A stretch of DNA of 64,000 nt from Nocardioides sp. Kera G14 (GTDB lineage Bacteria; Actinomycetota; Actinomycetes; Propionibacteriales; Nocardioidaceae). The stretch lies in the NCBI RefSeq assembly GCF_020715565.1, contig NZ_CP085839.1:2294001-2358000 (forward strand), given 5' to 3'. Shown piece after piece: positions 1 through 9,346 of the stretch. The notes beneath the pieces are model-generated. The model was not told the origin of the DNA. It searched no databases and was given only the letters and a program-made list of their open reading frames with translations. Both the position numbers and the translations under genes were made by a program. The stretch's first letter is position 1. Each line of letters starts with the position of its first letter.

Positions 1-48
1 CAGGACCAGCGCGGTGGCCACGATGAAGAAGGCGTAGTAGCCGTCCAC
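1..48 (-). CDS. amt: Ammonium transporter, N-terminal 16 residues only (partial)
   Basis: A GTG start at 48 on the minus strand opens a hydrophobic segment (VDGYYAFFIVATALVL) that runs off the window. A GGAGG ribosome binding site lies about 6 nt upstream. Sixteen residues cannot identify a family alone. The call rests on position: actinobacteria commonly carry smc-ftsY-amt-glnK-glnD in this direction, and smc and ftsY lie to the right on the same strand. A GlnR-like operator upstream supports a nitrogen-regulated gene. Amt proteins are inner-membrane ammonium channels whose first segment is a membrane helix, as here. The alternative is any other membrane protein with an N-terminal helix. Confidence 0.6.
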   Translation of the reverse strand, partial: MDGYYAFFIVATALVL

Positions 49-139
49 GGAACCTCCAGGAGAAGTGTCTGCGGTGTGCCGACCCCGTCTCACGGACGGG
101 GCGGTCCACCCTCACGGGCCCTCACCTTGGTGGCCCTAC

Positions 140-177
140 GTTTCAGTGCCGGGCGTCACATGTTTCGGACATGTAAC
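140..177 (-). promoter_or_regulatory. GlnR-type nitrogen operator upstream of amt
   Basis: Read on the minus strand, GTTAC at 177-173 is followed by 6 nt and GAAAC at 166-162, an exact match to the actinobacterial GlnR half-box pair (gTnAc-N6-GaAAc). A second GAAAC lies at 144-140, exactly 22 bp further on, which is the spacing of the second b-site in the full four-part consensus; the second a-site is degenerate. The region also separates amt from the divergent glycan gene at 256, so it could affect both. Confidence 0.6.
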
Positions 178-255
178 AGGTTTGGGGAGGCGGTCCGCCG
201 TCACCCGGCCCGACCGGAGCACCGGGAGGTGACGCCACGCTAGGATCCGACCCTG

Positions 256-744
256 ATGACGCCGCACGACGAGATCGCCAAGCTCCGCGAGTCGCTCAGG
301 CTCACGCAGGCGGAGTTGGCGCAGGCGCGCTCGCGGCTCGAGTCACTCATGGAGCCCCGCGCCGCCGCGGACGAGGCCGCGGCCAACGCGCACCGGCTCG
401 CTGAGGCGACGGCGACGGGTCTCGCGGCGATCAGCTCCTCGGGGTCCGGACTGCGCGGCTGGGTGAAGCGGCGGCTCTTCCGCTACCTGCCCAACGACGA
501 GGAGACGCGCGACATGCGGACGCTGGCGGCCTCGCCGCTCTTCGACGCCGCGTGGTACCTGCTCAGCAACCCGACGGTGGCGGCCAGCGGGCTCTCACCC
601 GAGCTGCACTACCTGCGCCTCGGGGCGGCGAAGAACTACGACCCCGGGCCGCACTTCCGGACCCGCGCATACCGCGACTCCCATCCCGACATCGGAGACG
701 ACAACCCGCTGCTCCGCCACCTGCGCGGGGCCGACACCGCATGA
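256..744 (+). CDS. Small coiled-coil protein with glycosyltransferase-associated FDxxWYL repeats
   Basis: This 162-residue protein has a heptad-like, Ala/Leu/Glu-rich N-terminus (about residues 1-60) that could form a coiled coil. A C-terminal module (about 95-158) follows, with SPLFDAAWYL, a Leu-His-Tyr step, then a second half ending in DDNPLLRHL. The same module opens the RgpF-like proteins downstream and the GT2 protein at 8160, but here it stands alone without a catalytic domain. A scaffold or adaptor role is an inference. A TAGGAT -10 box at 241-246 lies 9 nt before the ATG with no ribosome binding site, so the mRNA is probably nearly leaderless. The stop overlaps the next start (ATGA), so translation is coupled. 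Confidence 0.7.
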   Translation: MTPHDEIAKLRESLRLTQAELAQARSRLESLMEPRAAADEAAANAHRLAEATATGLAAISSSGSGLRGWVKRRLFRYLPNDEETRDMRTLAASPLFDAAWYLLSNPTVAASGLSPELHYLRLGAAKNYDPGPHFRTRAYRDSHPDIGDDNPLLRHLRGADTA

Positions 745-3233
745 CGGAGAAGGCCGTCTCGCTCCAGGAGCTGACCGCCCTGCCGGCGGCTCGCCGCCGT
801 GAGGTCGAGCGCCGTCTCGTCGGACCCCTCTTCGACGCGGTCTTCTACCTCGAGAGCTATGCCGAGGTCATGAAGCGGGACGGGCTCAGCGACCCGCTCG
901 ACCACTTCCTCGGCGCCGGCTGGACCCAGCTGCTCAAGCCGCACGCAGGCTTCGACACGTGGTGGTACTGGGTCACCCATCTCGACCCGGGCACGGAGAC
1001 GATCAACCCGGCGGTCCACTACGCAGTGGTCGGCCACGCCGCGGGCCTGCCCATCGGGCCCGGCCGCATCCGCCAGGAGGACGGGGTCCGGCTCGACCCC
1101 TCCCACCCTGTCCGGCGAGCGATCCTCTTCGCAGGCTTCGACGCGGAGAGTGTGGTCGACGACGTCGTCGTACTCATGGTCGCGGAACTCGCCCGCTGGG
1201 GTGACGTCTTCTACCTGGCGGACAACTGGCTCCCTGAGCACGAGCTCGACAAGCTGCGCCCGCACACCCGCGGGGCGTGGGCCGTGCGGCACGCGTCGTA
1301 CGACTTCGGTTCCTACGCGATGCTCGCCCGAGATCTCGTCGGCTGGGAGCGGCTCGAGGAGTACGACGAGGTGTTGTTCGTCAACGACAGCACCTTCCTC
1401 CTCCGGCCACTCGACGAGGTCTTCACCACCATGGCCGACCGGGACTGCGCCTGGTGGGGACTTCAGGCCACCAAGGGCCTGGTCAGCACCGCCCATCAGC
1501 CGACCACGTCATTCACCGAGCCGATCGCCGTCGATCGCGTGCGCAATGAACTGCTCGACCTGTGGGAGCAGGACCCGGAGTACGACTTCCACGTCGGCTC
1601 CTACTTCCTCGCGTTCCGCCGACCGGTCCTGAACGATCCGATCTTCCGCAAGCTGGTCGACTCCATCCACCCCCAGCGCAGCAAGCGCAACGTGGTGATG
1701 AAGTACGAGGTCGGCCTGACCCACGTGCTGCTCGGGAGGAGCCACCGGTTCGACACCCTCGTGCCGGCGGTACACCCGCTCCATCCGCTCTTCACCGCGA
1801 CGCACTTCACGCTCATCGCCCGAGGCTTCCCCCTGCTCAAGCGATATCTCCTCGCGCAGAACCACTACCACGTTCCGGATCTGGGCGATTGGAAGGAGCG
1901 GGTCCTCGAGCTCGTTCCGACCGCTCCGGTCGACCTCTTCGAGGCAGCGCTGGTGCGGACCACCCCCGCCGACCGTCTCGCGCAGAGTCTCAGCGTCCCG
2001 GCCGACGCGAGCGGCGTCGGCAAGCGGCCTGCTCTGGTCCGGAGCGGGGCGTTCCGCCGCATGGACGCCAAGCGTGCAAAGGACCCCGCCGTCTGGGTGT
2101 TCGCCGCTGACCCGCGGACCGGCCGTCTCCCTCCGAGTCTCCGTGCCGTCCTCCACCACGTCGCCGACGATGACACGTTGACGAAGGTGGTGCTGACCCG
2201 CGGCCGGCGTCTCGACCTCCGGGGCACCAACCTCGTGACGGTCCCCGTGATCGACCCGCGCAGCCGCGACGAGCTCTATCGCGCCGGCGTCATCTTCACC
2301 GGGACGCCTCCCCAGAGCGCCGTCCGGGCGCCGATCAGCGTCGACCGTCACGTCATCGTCGGCCTGCGTGACGGGTTCACCCTCACACCCACCGGCGGGA
2401 TGACGGCGAAGGCGGTCGATCCCACCGAACTGGAGCATCCACAGCCCGACGAACCGACGGTGTGGTTGCACGAGTTCGCCGACGCACCTCTGACCGGGTT
2501 CGCCACCAGCTCGGACGCCGACCAGATCCTCGCCGCGAACCACCACTCCCCAGCCCTCTACGGCCGGGGTTGGCGGACGGGCATCCCGGCCCATGACTTC
2601 CTGACCATGCCCGTCGACTCGCTGCCCGACGAACTGCAGGAGGAGTACCTGCGGCTCCGCGCCGAGGCGGCGGGTCGCCGCATCGTGCTGCTCATCCCGG
2701 AGGAGGCCATCAGCCCGGGCGAGGCGGCGGAACGGTACTCTGCGGCCTTCGTCAGTGGCCTGCGGAGCCTCCTGATCCGTCATGACGCCGTCCTCGCCAT
2801 CCGGGAGCCGTACGGCGACCTCCACCGCGGCCACACCGCACTGCTCGCTGACAAGGTCGACGCAATCGACGCCTCGTTCCTGCGATACGGCTCGACGAAC
2901 GCCGTACTGCGGGCGGCTGACCTGGTGTGGACCGACGTCCACGGCGCGGCCCTCGACGTCACCGTCCGCGGGACCGCCGTCGTGAGCCACCGGCCCGCGG
3001 GCCAAGCGACCGAGCCCACGGTCTACGACCTCGACCATCTCTTCCCGGGGCCGGTCACACACGACGCGGAGTCCCTCCTGACCCATCTCGACGCGGCGCT
3101 GGATGCGCACGGCGAGGTGCCGACGCCGCGCTACGAGCGGTTCCGCGACCTGTTCCTCGACTTCCGGGATGACCGGAGCGCCGAACGTGTCGTCGAGCGG
3201 ACCCGTGCCGCGACGAGGGAGGGGTCGGCGTGA
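741..3233 (+). CDS. RgpF-like glycan polymer protein with degenerate TagF-like C-terminus (copy 1A)
   Basis: Translated from the ATG inside the previous stop, this 830-residue protein starts with the FDxxxYL repeat module (about 25-120). A rhamnan synthesis F (RgpF) domain follows (about 125-480), with RRAILFAGFD, YDFGSYAMLARD, YDEVLFVNDS, the WWGLQ step and FHVGSYFLAFRRPV. RgpF-family proteins act in the cytoplasm on lipid-linked rhamnose-type surface polysaccharides. The C-terminal part (about 515-820) aligns in outline with the CDP-glycerol glycerophosphotransferase (TagF) domain of the next gene. It lacks the WHGxPLK signature, has REP where the family has REH, and TDVHG where the family has SDYSS. 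It is therefore probably inactive as a phosphotransferase. Its closest relative in the window is the gene at 15784. Confidence 0.75.
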   Translation: MTEKAVSLQELTALPAARRREVERRLVGPLFDAVFYLESYAEVMKRDGLSDPLDHFLGAGWTQLLKPHAGFDTWWYWVTHLDPGTETINPAVHYAVVGHAAGLPIGPGRIRQEDGVRLDPSHPVRRAILFAGFDAESVVDDVVVLMVAELARWGDVFYLADNWLPEHELDKLRPHTRGAWAVRHASYDFGSYAMLARDLVGWERLEEYDEVLFVNDSTFLLRPLDEVFTTMADRDCAWWGLQATKGLVSTAHQPTTSFTEPIAVDRVRNELLDLWEQDPEYDFHVGSYFLAFRRPVLNDPIFRKLVDSIHPQRSKRNVVMKYEVGLTHVLLGRSHRFDTLVPAVHPLHPLFTATHFTLIARGFPLLKRYLLAQNHYHVPDLGDWKERVLELVPTAPVDLFEAALVRTTPADRLAQSLSVPADASGVGKRPALVRSGAFRRMDAKRAKDPAVWVFAADPRTGRLPPSLRAVLHHVADDDTLTKVVLTRGRRLDLRGTNLVTVPVIDPRSRDELYRAGVIFTGTPPQSAVRAPISVDRHVIVGLRDGFTLTPTGGMTAKAVDPTELEHPQPDEPTVWLHEFADAPLTGFATSSDADQILAANHHSPALYGRGWRTGIPAHDFLTMPVDSLPDELQEEYLRLRAEAAGRRIVLLIPEEAISPGEAAERYSAAFVSGLRSLLIRHDAVLAIREPYGDLHRGHTALLADKVDAIDASFLRYGSTNAVLRAADLVWTDVHGAALDVTVRGTAVVSHRPAGQATEPTVYDLDHLFPGPVTHDAESLLTHLDAALDAHGEVPTPRYERFRDLFLDFRDDRSAERVVERTRAATREGSA

Positions 3234-5803
3234 TGGACCTCGCCCGGTTCGAGGAGGCCTGGTCGGCGTTCGCGTCGCGGTGGGCCGCCGCGGCACCCGC
3301 CGAACGCACGGCGCTCGTCGGCGACGTACTGAAGGAAGGTCTGCAGCCAGGCGGTGATCACGATTCTCCGGCGCCGACCGAGTCGGATCGGCGCGCGTGC
3401 GAGATGGACATCGTCAAGGCGTCGGGTCTCTTCGACGCCATCGGCTACCGCATGCACCTCGCACGCGTCGGTGGGAAGCTGACAGGCCGACTCCCGCTCG
3501 AACACTTCTGCGACCGCGGCTGGACGTACCTGAACAACCCGACCGCTGACTTCGACCTGTGGTGGTACTGGTCGGAGTACCTCGATCCGACGTCCGAGGG
3601 AATCAACCCGTTCCTGCACTTCCTCATACTCGGCCGACACCACGGGCTCCTCCCGACCCAGCCCACCGAGCCCGTCCGGCACGAGGCTCCCCCGCTGGCC
3701 GCTGACACCCGCCGCGCCTGCCTCTTTGCAGGCTTCGACCGCGACGGCATCGTCGACGAGTACGTGATCGACTACGTCCGCGAGCTCTCCCGGCACGCGG
3801 ACGTCTACTACCTGGCGGATGGCTTCGTCTCCACCGACGAGCTCGCCAAGCTGGACGGACTCGCGACGGCGGCCTGGGCCGAGGCGCACGGCGGCGACGA
3901 CTTCGGTTCCTACGCGCTGCTGGCGAGCCACTACGTGGGATGGGAGCGCCTCGAGGGGTACGACGAGGTCCTGTTCGCCAACGACAGCTGCTACCTGGTG
4001 CGGCCGCTCGACGGCGTCTTCGCCCGGATGACCGGCGTGCGGACGGACTGGTGGGGGCTCCAGGCCGCGAAGCTCGACTTCGACCGGGCCCACGGCGCCA
4101 CCGACCCGATTCCGCTCGAGCGGGGGAAGGTCTATCGCACCGGCGCCGAGCCGTGGGGGCCGCACTGCCGGCTGCACGTCGGCTCCTACTTCCTGGCGGT
4201 GCGGAGACGCGTCCTCACCGACCCGGGATTCCGACGCCGGCTGACGGCCGTCGCGGCCCAGTCGCAGCGGACGAAGTCAGTCCTCAAGTACGAGATCGGC
4301 CTCAGCGACCATCTCATCCGTCGAGGCTTCGACTTCCGCACCTGGTCCGATCAGCTCCACCCGTATCACCCGCTCTACACGAACGAGTACTTCACCCTGC
4401 TCGACCATGGCTTTCCGCTGCTGAAGCGCGACCTCCTGGGAGAGAACCCGTGCGCGACACCCGACCTGCTCACGTGGAAGTCACGCATCCGCGCGTCGGT
4501 GCCTGACGCGCCGGTCGACATGTTCGAGCGCAACCTCGTCCGTGCCGCCGACGCCGACAAGCTCGAGCTGAGCTTCTCCTTCGTCCGCGAGCCCGACGGG
4601 TCGATCCGCAGCGACGTCCCGCTGACGTTCCCCGAGTTCCGCAGGCTCGAGGCCCGGACGCCGACGTACGACCACTGGTGGGCCTTCCCGGTGTGCGCCT
4701 ACGAACACACCTTCGCCGGGAACGAGCGGGCCGTCTTCGAGGAGGTGAAGGACGACCCGTCGATCAGGAAGGTGATCCTGACCCGGTCCCGGCGTGTGTA
4801 CGCCGAGGGCGAGAACGTCGTCGTCGTGCCACTGCTCAGCCGGAGCGGTCAGGAACTCCTGGCGCGCTGCGGCCAGATCTTCGTCAAGCACGGTCCACGG
4901 ATCAACGCCCACTGGCCGGTGCCGCCGACGACGCACAACTTCATCAACCTCTGGCACGGCACCCCCCTCAAGCGGTTCGGGTCCGCGGCGGTGAGCATCT
5001 CCGAGAGCCTCGAGCGCGCCATGCAGCGCAACAACGGCGGCAGCCGGGTCGTGATCGCCTCGAGCAGGATGGACCGCCTCGCCATGGCGGCGGCCTTCGC
5101 ACCGCTCGGGTTCCCCGACGTCTGGACGACCGGCCTGCCGCGCAACGACTTCGTGATGCGACCGGACGACGAGCTGCCGGCCGACCTGCGAGACACGATC
5201 ACGCAGCTGCGAGGGGAGATGGCCGGGCGCCGCCTGGTGCTCTTCCTCCCGACGTTCAAGGACGGCCAGGCCGACTCCTACTACCACTTCGACGAGGAGG
5301 AGGTCACCCGGCTCGCGGCCTGGGCCGAGAGACACAACGCCGTGATCGGCGTGCGTGAGCACATGGCCGACACAGCCCGGACCTACTCCCGGCTGCTCGC
5401 CCCGCTCCACCCGATCGACCTGTCGTCCCGCCGCTACCCGGACCTGGAGGTGCTCTACCGCGAGGCCGACGCGTTGGTGAGCGACTACTCCAGCTGCCTC
5501 GTGGACTTCATGATCACAGGGCGTCCCGTGATCAGCTTCGCCTACGACCTGGACCGCTACTCCGACCAGGAGCGCGGCCTCTTCTACAGCCTCGAACAGG
5601 TGCTGCCCGGCCCCGTGTGCCGGACGTTCGACCAGCTCGAGCAGGCGCTGGACGGCGTCTTCGCCCCCATCGACGAGGCCGCCCGCGAGGAGTACGACTG
5701 GCGGCGCCGGATCTTCCACGAGCACGTCGACGACGGTGCCTCCTGGCGGGTCGTGCAACGGGTGAAGGAGCTCTACCTCGGCGAGTTCGCAGCTCGCTCC
5801 TGA
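3230..5803 (+). CDS. RgpF - CDP-glycerol glycerophosphotransferase (TagF-like) fusion (copy 1B)
   Basis: Start GTG 3230 overlaps the previous stop (an ATG follows at 3233), behind a GGAGG-like site; 857 residues. The N-terminal FDxxxY module and RgpF domain (about 60-460) resemble copy 1A: YDFGSY-type DDFGSYALL, YDEVLFANDSCYLVRPLD and VGSYFLAVRR. The C-terminal domain (about 480-840) keeps the teichoic-acid polymerase signatures: NLWHGTPLKRFG, TGLPRNDF, VREHMAD, LVSDYSSCLVDF and FAYDLDRY. TagF-family enzymes transfer glycerol-phosphate or related polyol-phosphate units from a CDP donor to a lipid-linked acceptor at the inner face of the membrane. Sugar transfer and phosphate-polyol transfer in one chain suggests a mixed glycan/polyol-phosphate polymer. 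The last 31 bp overlap the convergent GT2 gene. Confidence 0.8.
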   Translation: MMDLARFEEAWSAFASRWAAAAPAERTALVGDVLKEGLQPGGDHDSPAPTESDRRACEMDIVKASGLFDAIGYRMHLARVGGKLTGRLPLEHFCDRGWTYLNNPTADFDLWWYWSEYLDPTSEGINPFLHFLILGRHHGLLPTQPTEPVRHEAPPLAADTRRACLFAGFDRDGIVDEYVIDYVRELSRHADVYYLADGFVSTDELAKLDGLATAAWAEAHGGDDFGSYALLASHYVGWERLEGYDEVLFANDSCYLVRPLDGVFARMTGVRTDWWGLQAAKLDFDRAHGATDPIPLERGKVYRTGAEPWGPHCRLHVGSYFLAVRRRVLTDPGFRRRLTAVAAQSQRTKSVLKYEIGLSDHLIRRGFDFRTWSDQLHPYHPLYTNEYFTLLDHGFPLLKRDLLGENPCATPDLLTWKSRIRASVPDAPVDMFERNLVRAADADKLELSFSFVREPDGSIRSDVPLTFPEFRRLEARTPTYDHWWAFPVCAYEHTFAGNERAVFEEVKDDPSIRKVILTRSRRVYAEGENVVVVPLLSRSGQELLARCGQIFVKHGPRINAHWPVPPTTHNFINLWHGTPLKRFGSAAVSISESLERAMQRNNGGSRVVIASSRMDRLAMAAAFAPLGFPDVWTTGLPRNDFVMRPDDELPADLRDTITQLRGEMAGRRLVLFLPTFKDGQADSYYHFDEEEVTRLAAWAERHNAVIGVREHMADTARTYSRLLAPLHPIDLSSRRYPDLEVLYREADALVSDYSSCLVDFMITGRPVISFAYDLDRYSDQERGLFYSLEQVLPGPVCRTFDQLEQALDGVFAPIDEAAREEYDWRRRIFHEHVDDGASWRVVQRVKELYLGEFAARS

Positions 5804-8160
5804 ACCAGAGCCTGCGCGATCTCCACGAGGGTGACCGCGCGGGCGTGGAAGGAGTGGAGTCGACGTACCTCGGCGGCGAGGGCCAGGCGCTCAGCGGTGC
5901 TGCCGAAGACGGCGTCGAGGTCGGTGGCGGTGGCGAGCGCGAGCAGCTCCTCGGGCGTGCGATAGGTCTGGACGGCAGGACCGAAGAGTTCGGAGAGGCC
6001 GTCGACATGGTCGCTGATCACGCGGGCGCCGCACGCGACCGCGTCGAAGACCCGGTTGGAGATGAAGGCGGCCGCCCGCATGTCGTCCCAGTGGTCATTG
6101 AGCACCACCCGCGCCGACCGGTAGGACGAGGGCAGGTCGTCGTTGGCGAGATACGACGCGCGCAGTACGCCGTCGGGCAGAAGCCCCTCCCAGCCGCTGC
6201 CGTAGACAGCCGGCCGCAGGCCCACCGCCAGGGCGTCGCCGACGATCCGGCGGGTACGACCGGTTGTGCTGCCGACGAAGAGCAGCTCGCCATCGTCGAC
6301 CGAGGTCGCGGGGGCGTCGGGGGTGAAGCGCGCCGCGTCGGTCGCCTGCATCAGGGGGTCGATGCGGATCCCCCACTCCGCGCCACGCTGCGCCGCCCAG
6401 CCCTCACTGGCGGCCAGGACGCGGTCGTAGCTGGAGAGCTCCTCCGCGGTGACGAGCTCGGGGTGGGAGATCACCCAGGCGATGCTCGCGGGTCCGTCGG
6501 TCGCGACGGCGAGCGGCAGGCGTCCCCGGATGAGCAGCTCGACGTCGTCGTGGACCCGGCTGCTGCGCTCGAACTCGCCGCGCCGGTCGATGACCACCTG
6601 CTGACCGAGTTCGCGCAGAGCCACAGCGAGCGCATCGGCGAAGTGCGTGTCGCCCCAGAGGTCGCCGGCCGGGCCTGAGACGGCGGGGTTCTTGATCGCC
6701 CACCGCAGCGGGCGCGGCGAGGTGTGGAACCGCAGCTCGGGCTCGATCACCGGCTCCGGGACCAGCAGCCGCGGGTCGGCGTCGGGGTCCTTCGACCGGC
6801 GCTCGTGGCCGACGACGCGGAACCCGGCCGCGGCCCAGAGCCGCTCGTCGTCGGCAGCCAGCGGCCCGTCTCCCCAGCGGTCGAGCCAGCGTCGGCGGTT
6901 CTCCTTGTAGCGGCGATAGCGGCCCTTGCTCCGCGACTCGTGGTGCGTCACCGGCCGGGCGGTCACGACCCGGAACGCCCCCGGACGGGCGGCCTCGATC
7001 CGCTGGCAGAGGTCGACGTCCTCCATGCCGTTGACGAAGGCAGGGTCAAAGCCACGGGCCGCCACGACGTCGTCCCAGCGGAGCATCAGCCCCGCGCCGG
7101 TGAGGGCGTGGAGCCCGAGCGCGTCGACGGCGGCCGCGTCCTCGATCGGGAAGCCCTGGAGCAGCTGGTGCGGCAGTCCGCCCGTGCTCGGGAACGCCAC
7201 ACCGGCCGACTGCACGGCCCCGCTCGGGTAGATGAGGAGCGGCTGCACGCCGAGCACCCCGGGCTCGTCGAGCCGTGCGAGCAGCGGCTCGAGCCAGCCC
7301 TCGGGCACGGTCGTGTCGTTGTTGAGGAAGAGCACGACCGCGCCGTGGGCCGCCGGAAGCGCGGCATCGTTGCCGACCGAGAAGCCGAGGTTGACCGGGC
7401 TGCGCAACACCTGCACCTCCTGCCGGTGACGCAGCTCGAGGGCCCGGATGCCGGCCGCGATCTCAGGCCGTGAACCGTTGTCCCAGACGAGGACCTCCAG
7501 CGTGCGGCCTGCCGGAGCGCCGGCAGCCGTGACCGTATCGACGGCGGACCACGTCATAGCGAGGTCGTCGTACGTCGGGATGATGACGCTCACCACGGCC
7601 TCGTCCTGCTGGCGGGCCGCAAGCTCGTCCCAAGGCAGCGCTGCGTGGACGGCGGCTGCCTCAGGCGGATCGGCTACGGGCCGCTCGACGAGGTCGCGCT
7701 GCCTCCGGAGCCAGTCCACGGGGTCGACGTCGAGCCAGTCGTTGATCCGGGCTCCCGCGTCACGGCCGGCGCGGAGGTAGTCGCCCATCGGTCCGTCGGG
7801 GTCGCCGAGCGCCTGCGGCCGCTGCGCGAGGTAGTGCTCGACGTCGACCAGAGGGTGCGTCGGGAAGCGCCAGAGCTGACGCTTGAGGTAGATGCCCAGC
7901 GGGTCACGGCGGCCGACGCGGGCCTGACGGGCGAGGTCCCAGCGGCCCTTCAGCCACACCGGGTCGACGAGCGGCCCGGGCTGCCAACGCTGGCGGACGC
8001 CCTCGGCGAGGTAGTGACGGACGGCCTCCAGGCGGCTGGTGAACGCAGTGTCTGCCTGGCCGGCGTACCACTCCTCGTCGAAGAGGGGGCTGTCCAGCAG
8101 CCGCTGCTCGTCCTCGTCCGGCGTCGGAGGAAGGCGCAGGAGGGAGCGGAGCAGGCCCAC
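5773..8160 (-). CDS. Large glycosyltransferase: repeat module, GT2 domain, GT4-like C-terminus
   Basis: This 795-residue protein is preceded by ftsY with a 3-nt gap, starts with GTG, and probably shares its mRNA. Residues about 20-150 hold two FDxxWY-type modules (SPLFDEEWYAG, VDVEHYLAQRP). Residues about 190-420 are a GT-A family 2 domain: VSVIIPTYDD, WDNGS, FLNNDTTVPEGWLEPLL and the acidic GMEDVDLCQRI near the acceptor site. The C-terminal third (about 475-790) resembles GT-B glycosyltransferases (SYLANDDLPSSYRSARVVLN, VFDAVACGARVISD). Two transfer steps in one protein are usual for O-antigen or wall-polymer clusters. Sugar donor and acceptor cannot be told. It faces the RgpF genes and occupies the place where amt normally follows ftsY. 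Confidence 0.8.
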   Translation of the reverse strand: MGLLRSLLRLPPTPDEDEQRLLDSPLFDEEWYAGQADTAFTSRLEAVRHYLAEGVRQRWQPGPLVDPVWLKGRWDLARQARVGRRDPLGIYLKRQLWRFPTHPLVDVEHYLAQRPQALGDPDGPMGDYLRAGRDAGARINDWLDVDPVDWLRRQRDLVERPVADPPEAAAVHAALPWDELAARQQDEAVVSVIIPTYDDLAMTWSAVDTVTAAGAPAGRTLEVLVWDNGSRPEIAAGIRALELRHRQEVQVLRSPVNLGFSVGNDAALPAAHGAVVLFLNNDTTVPEGWLEPLLARLDEPGVLGVQPLLIYPSGAVQSAGVAFPSTGGLPHQLLQGFPIEDAAAVDALGLHALTGAGLMLRWDDVVAARGFDPAFVNGMEDVDLCQRIEAARPGAFRVVTARPVTHHESRSKGRYRRYKENRRRWLDRWGDGPLAADDERLWAAAGFRVVGHERRSKDPDADPRLLVPEPVIEPELRFHTSPRPLRWAIKNPAVSGPAGDLWGDTHFADALAVALRELGQQVVIDRRGEFERSSRVHDDVELLIRGRLPLAVATDGPASIAWVISHPELVTAEELSSYDRVLAASEGWAAQRGAEWGIRIDPLMQATDAARFTPDAPATSVDDGELLFVGSTTGRTRRIVGDALAVGLRPAVYGSGWEGLLPDGVLRASYLANDDLPSSYRSARVVLNDHWDDMRAAAFISNRVFDAVACGARVISDHVDGLSELFGPAVQTYRTPEELLALATATDLDAVFGSTAERLALAAEVRRLHSFHARAVTLVEIAQALVQERAANSPR

Positions 8161-8163
8161 CCG

Positions 8164-9267
8164 TCAGCCCAGCAGTGCGTCGACGAAGGCGTCGGGGCTG
8201 AAGGGCGCGAGGTCGTCAGGACCCTCGCCGAGGCCGACGAGCTTCACGGGTACGCCGAGCTCCCGCTGCACCTGCACGACGATGCCGCCCTTGGCCGAGC
8301 CGTCCAGCTTCGTCAGGACGATGCCGGTGACGGCGACGGCCTCGCTGAAGACCCGGGCCTGGATCAGGCCGTTCTGGCCGGTGGTGGCGTCGAGGACCAG
8401 AAGCACCTCGGTGACCGGAGCGGTCTTCTCGATCACCCGCTTCACCTTGCCGAGCTCGTCCATCAGGCCCTGCTTGTTCTGCAGGCGTCCCGCGGTGTCG
8501 ACGACGACCGTGTCGACACCGGTGTCCAGGCCCTGCTTGACCGCGTCGAACGCGACGCTCGCCGGGTCGCCGCCCTCCGGCCCCCGCACGACGTCGACGC
8601 CGACGCGATCGCCCCAGGTCTGGAGCTGGTCTGCGGCCGCGGCGCGGAAGGTGTCGGCCGCCCCGAGGAGGACCGAGTGATCCTCGGCGACGAGGATGCG
8701 GGCAAGCTTTCCGACCGTCGTCGTCTTGCCGGCGCCGTTGACGCCGACGACGAGGACCACGCCGGGAGCGCCGTCCGCGCCGCTGATCTGGAGGCGGCGG
8801 TCCATCGTCGGGTCGACCAGCGTGACCAGCTCGTCGCGGAGGACGGCACGAGCATCGCCGGGGCCCTCGACCCGCAACCGGGTGCGCAACCGCTCGGTCA
8901 GTTCCTGCGTCGGGGCCACGCCGATGTCGGCGGTGAGCAGGAGGTCCTCGACGGACTCCCAGTCGTCCTCGTCGAGCCGGTCACTGGAGAGGAGGGAGAG
9001 CAGGCCGCGCCCGAACGCGGTGTTGGAGCCGGCCAGTCGCTGACGCAGCCGCACCAGCCGGGAGGCGGTCGGCTCGGGACGCTCGAGGGTTGGCGTCGTC
9101 GCCTGGGGCCGGGCGGGCTCTACCGAGGTCCTCTCCTCCGGCGCGGTCTTCTCCGGCGTGAGAGTCGTGACGCTCCGTGGACGGCGCCGCGTCGCGACGA
9201 CCAGCCCCGTCGTCAGCGCCACTGCCACCAGCAGAACCACGGCCACCAGGATGAGGATCAAGGTCAT
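8164..9267 (-). CDS. ftsY: Signal recognition particle receptor FtsY
   Basis: The SRP-type GTPase FtsY docks SRP-ribosome complexes at the membrane for co-translational insertion. A single N-terminal membrane helix (about residues 1-24) precedes a charged linker, typical of actinobacterial FtsY. The NG domain follows: the helical N part, P-loop GVNGAGKTTTVGKLA near residue 170, DTFRAAAADQL, DTAGRLQN, TKLDGSAKGG and the closing GLGEGPDDLAPF. I chose the ATG at 9267 (367 residues); a TTG 12 nt upstream in frame is possible. No strong ribosome binding site is visible for either. It is downstream of smc on the same strand, the usual actinobacterial arrangement. Confidence 0.97.
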   Translation of the reverse strand: MTLILILVAVVLLVAVALTTGLVVATRRRPRSVTTLTPEKTAPEERTSVEPARPQATTPTLERPEPTASRLVRLRQRLAGSNTAFGRGLLSLLSSDRLDEDDWESVEDLLLTADIGVAPTQELTERLRTRLRVEGPGDARAVLRDELVTLVDPTMDRRLQISGADGAPGVVLVVGVNGAGKTTTVGKLARILVAEDHSVLLGAADTFRAAAADQLQTWGDRVGVDVVRGPEGGDPASVAFDAVKQGLDTGVDTVVVDTAGRLQNKQGLMDELGKVKRVIEKTAPVTEVLLVLDATTGQNGLIQARVFSEAVAVTGIVLTKLDGSAKGGIVVQVQRELGVPVKLVGLGEGPDDLAPFSPDAFVDALLG

Positions 9268-9346
9268 GTCCCAATCCAACCAGAGAGCTGCCAGCGTCTC
9301 CCTTTCGAGGAGCGCCGCCCGTCAGCGACGTCGACTGGCCTCACAC

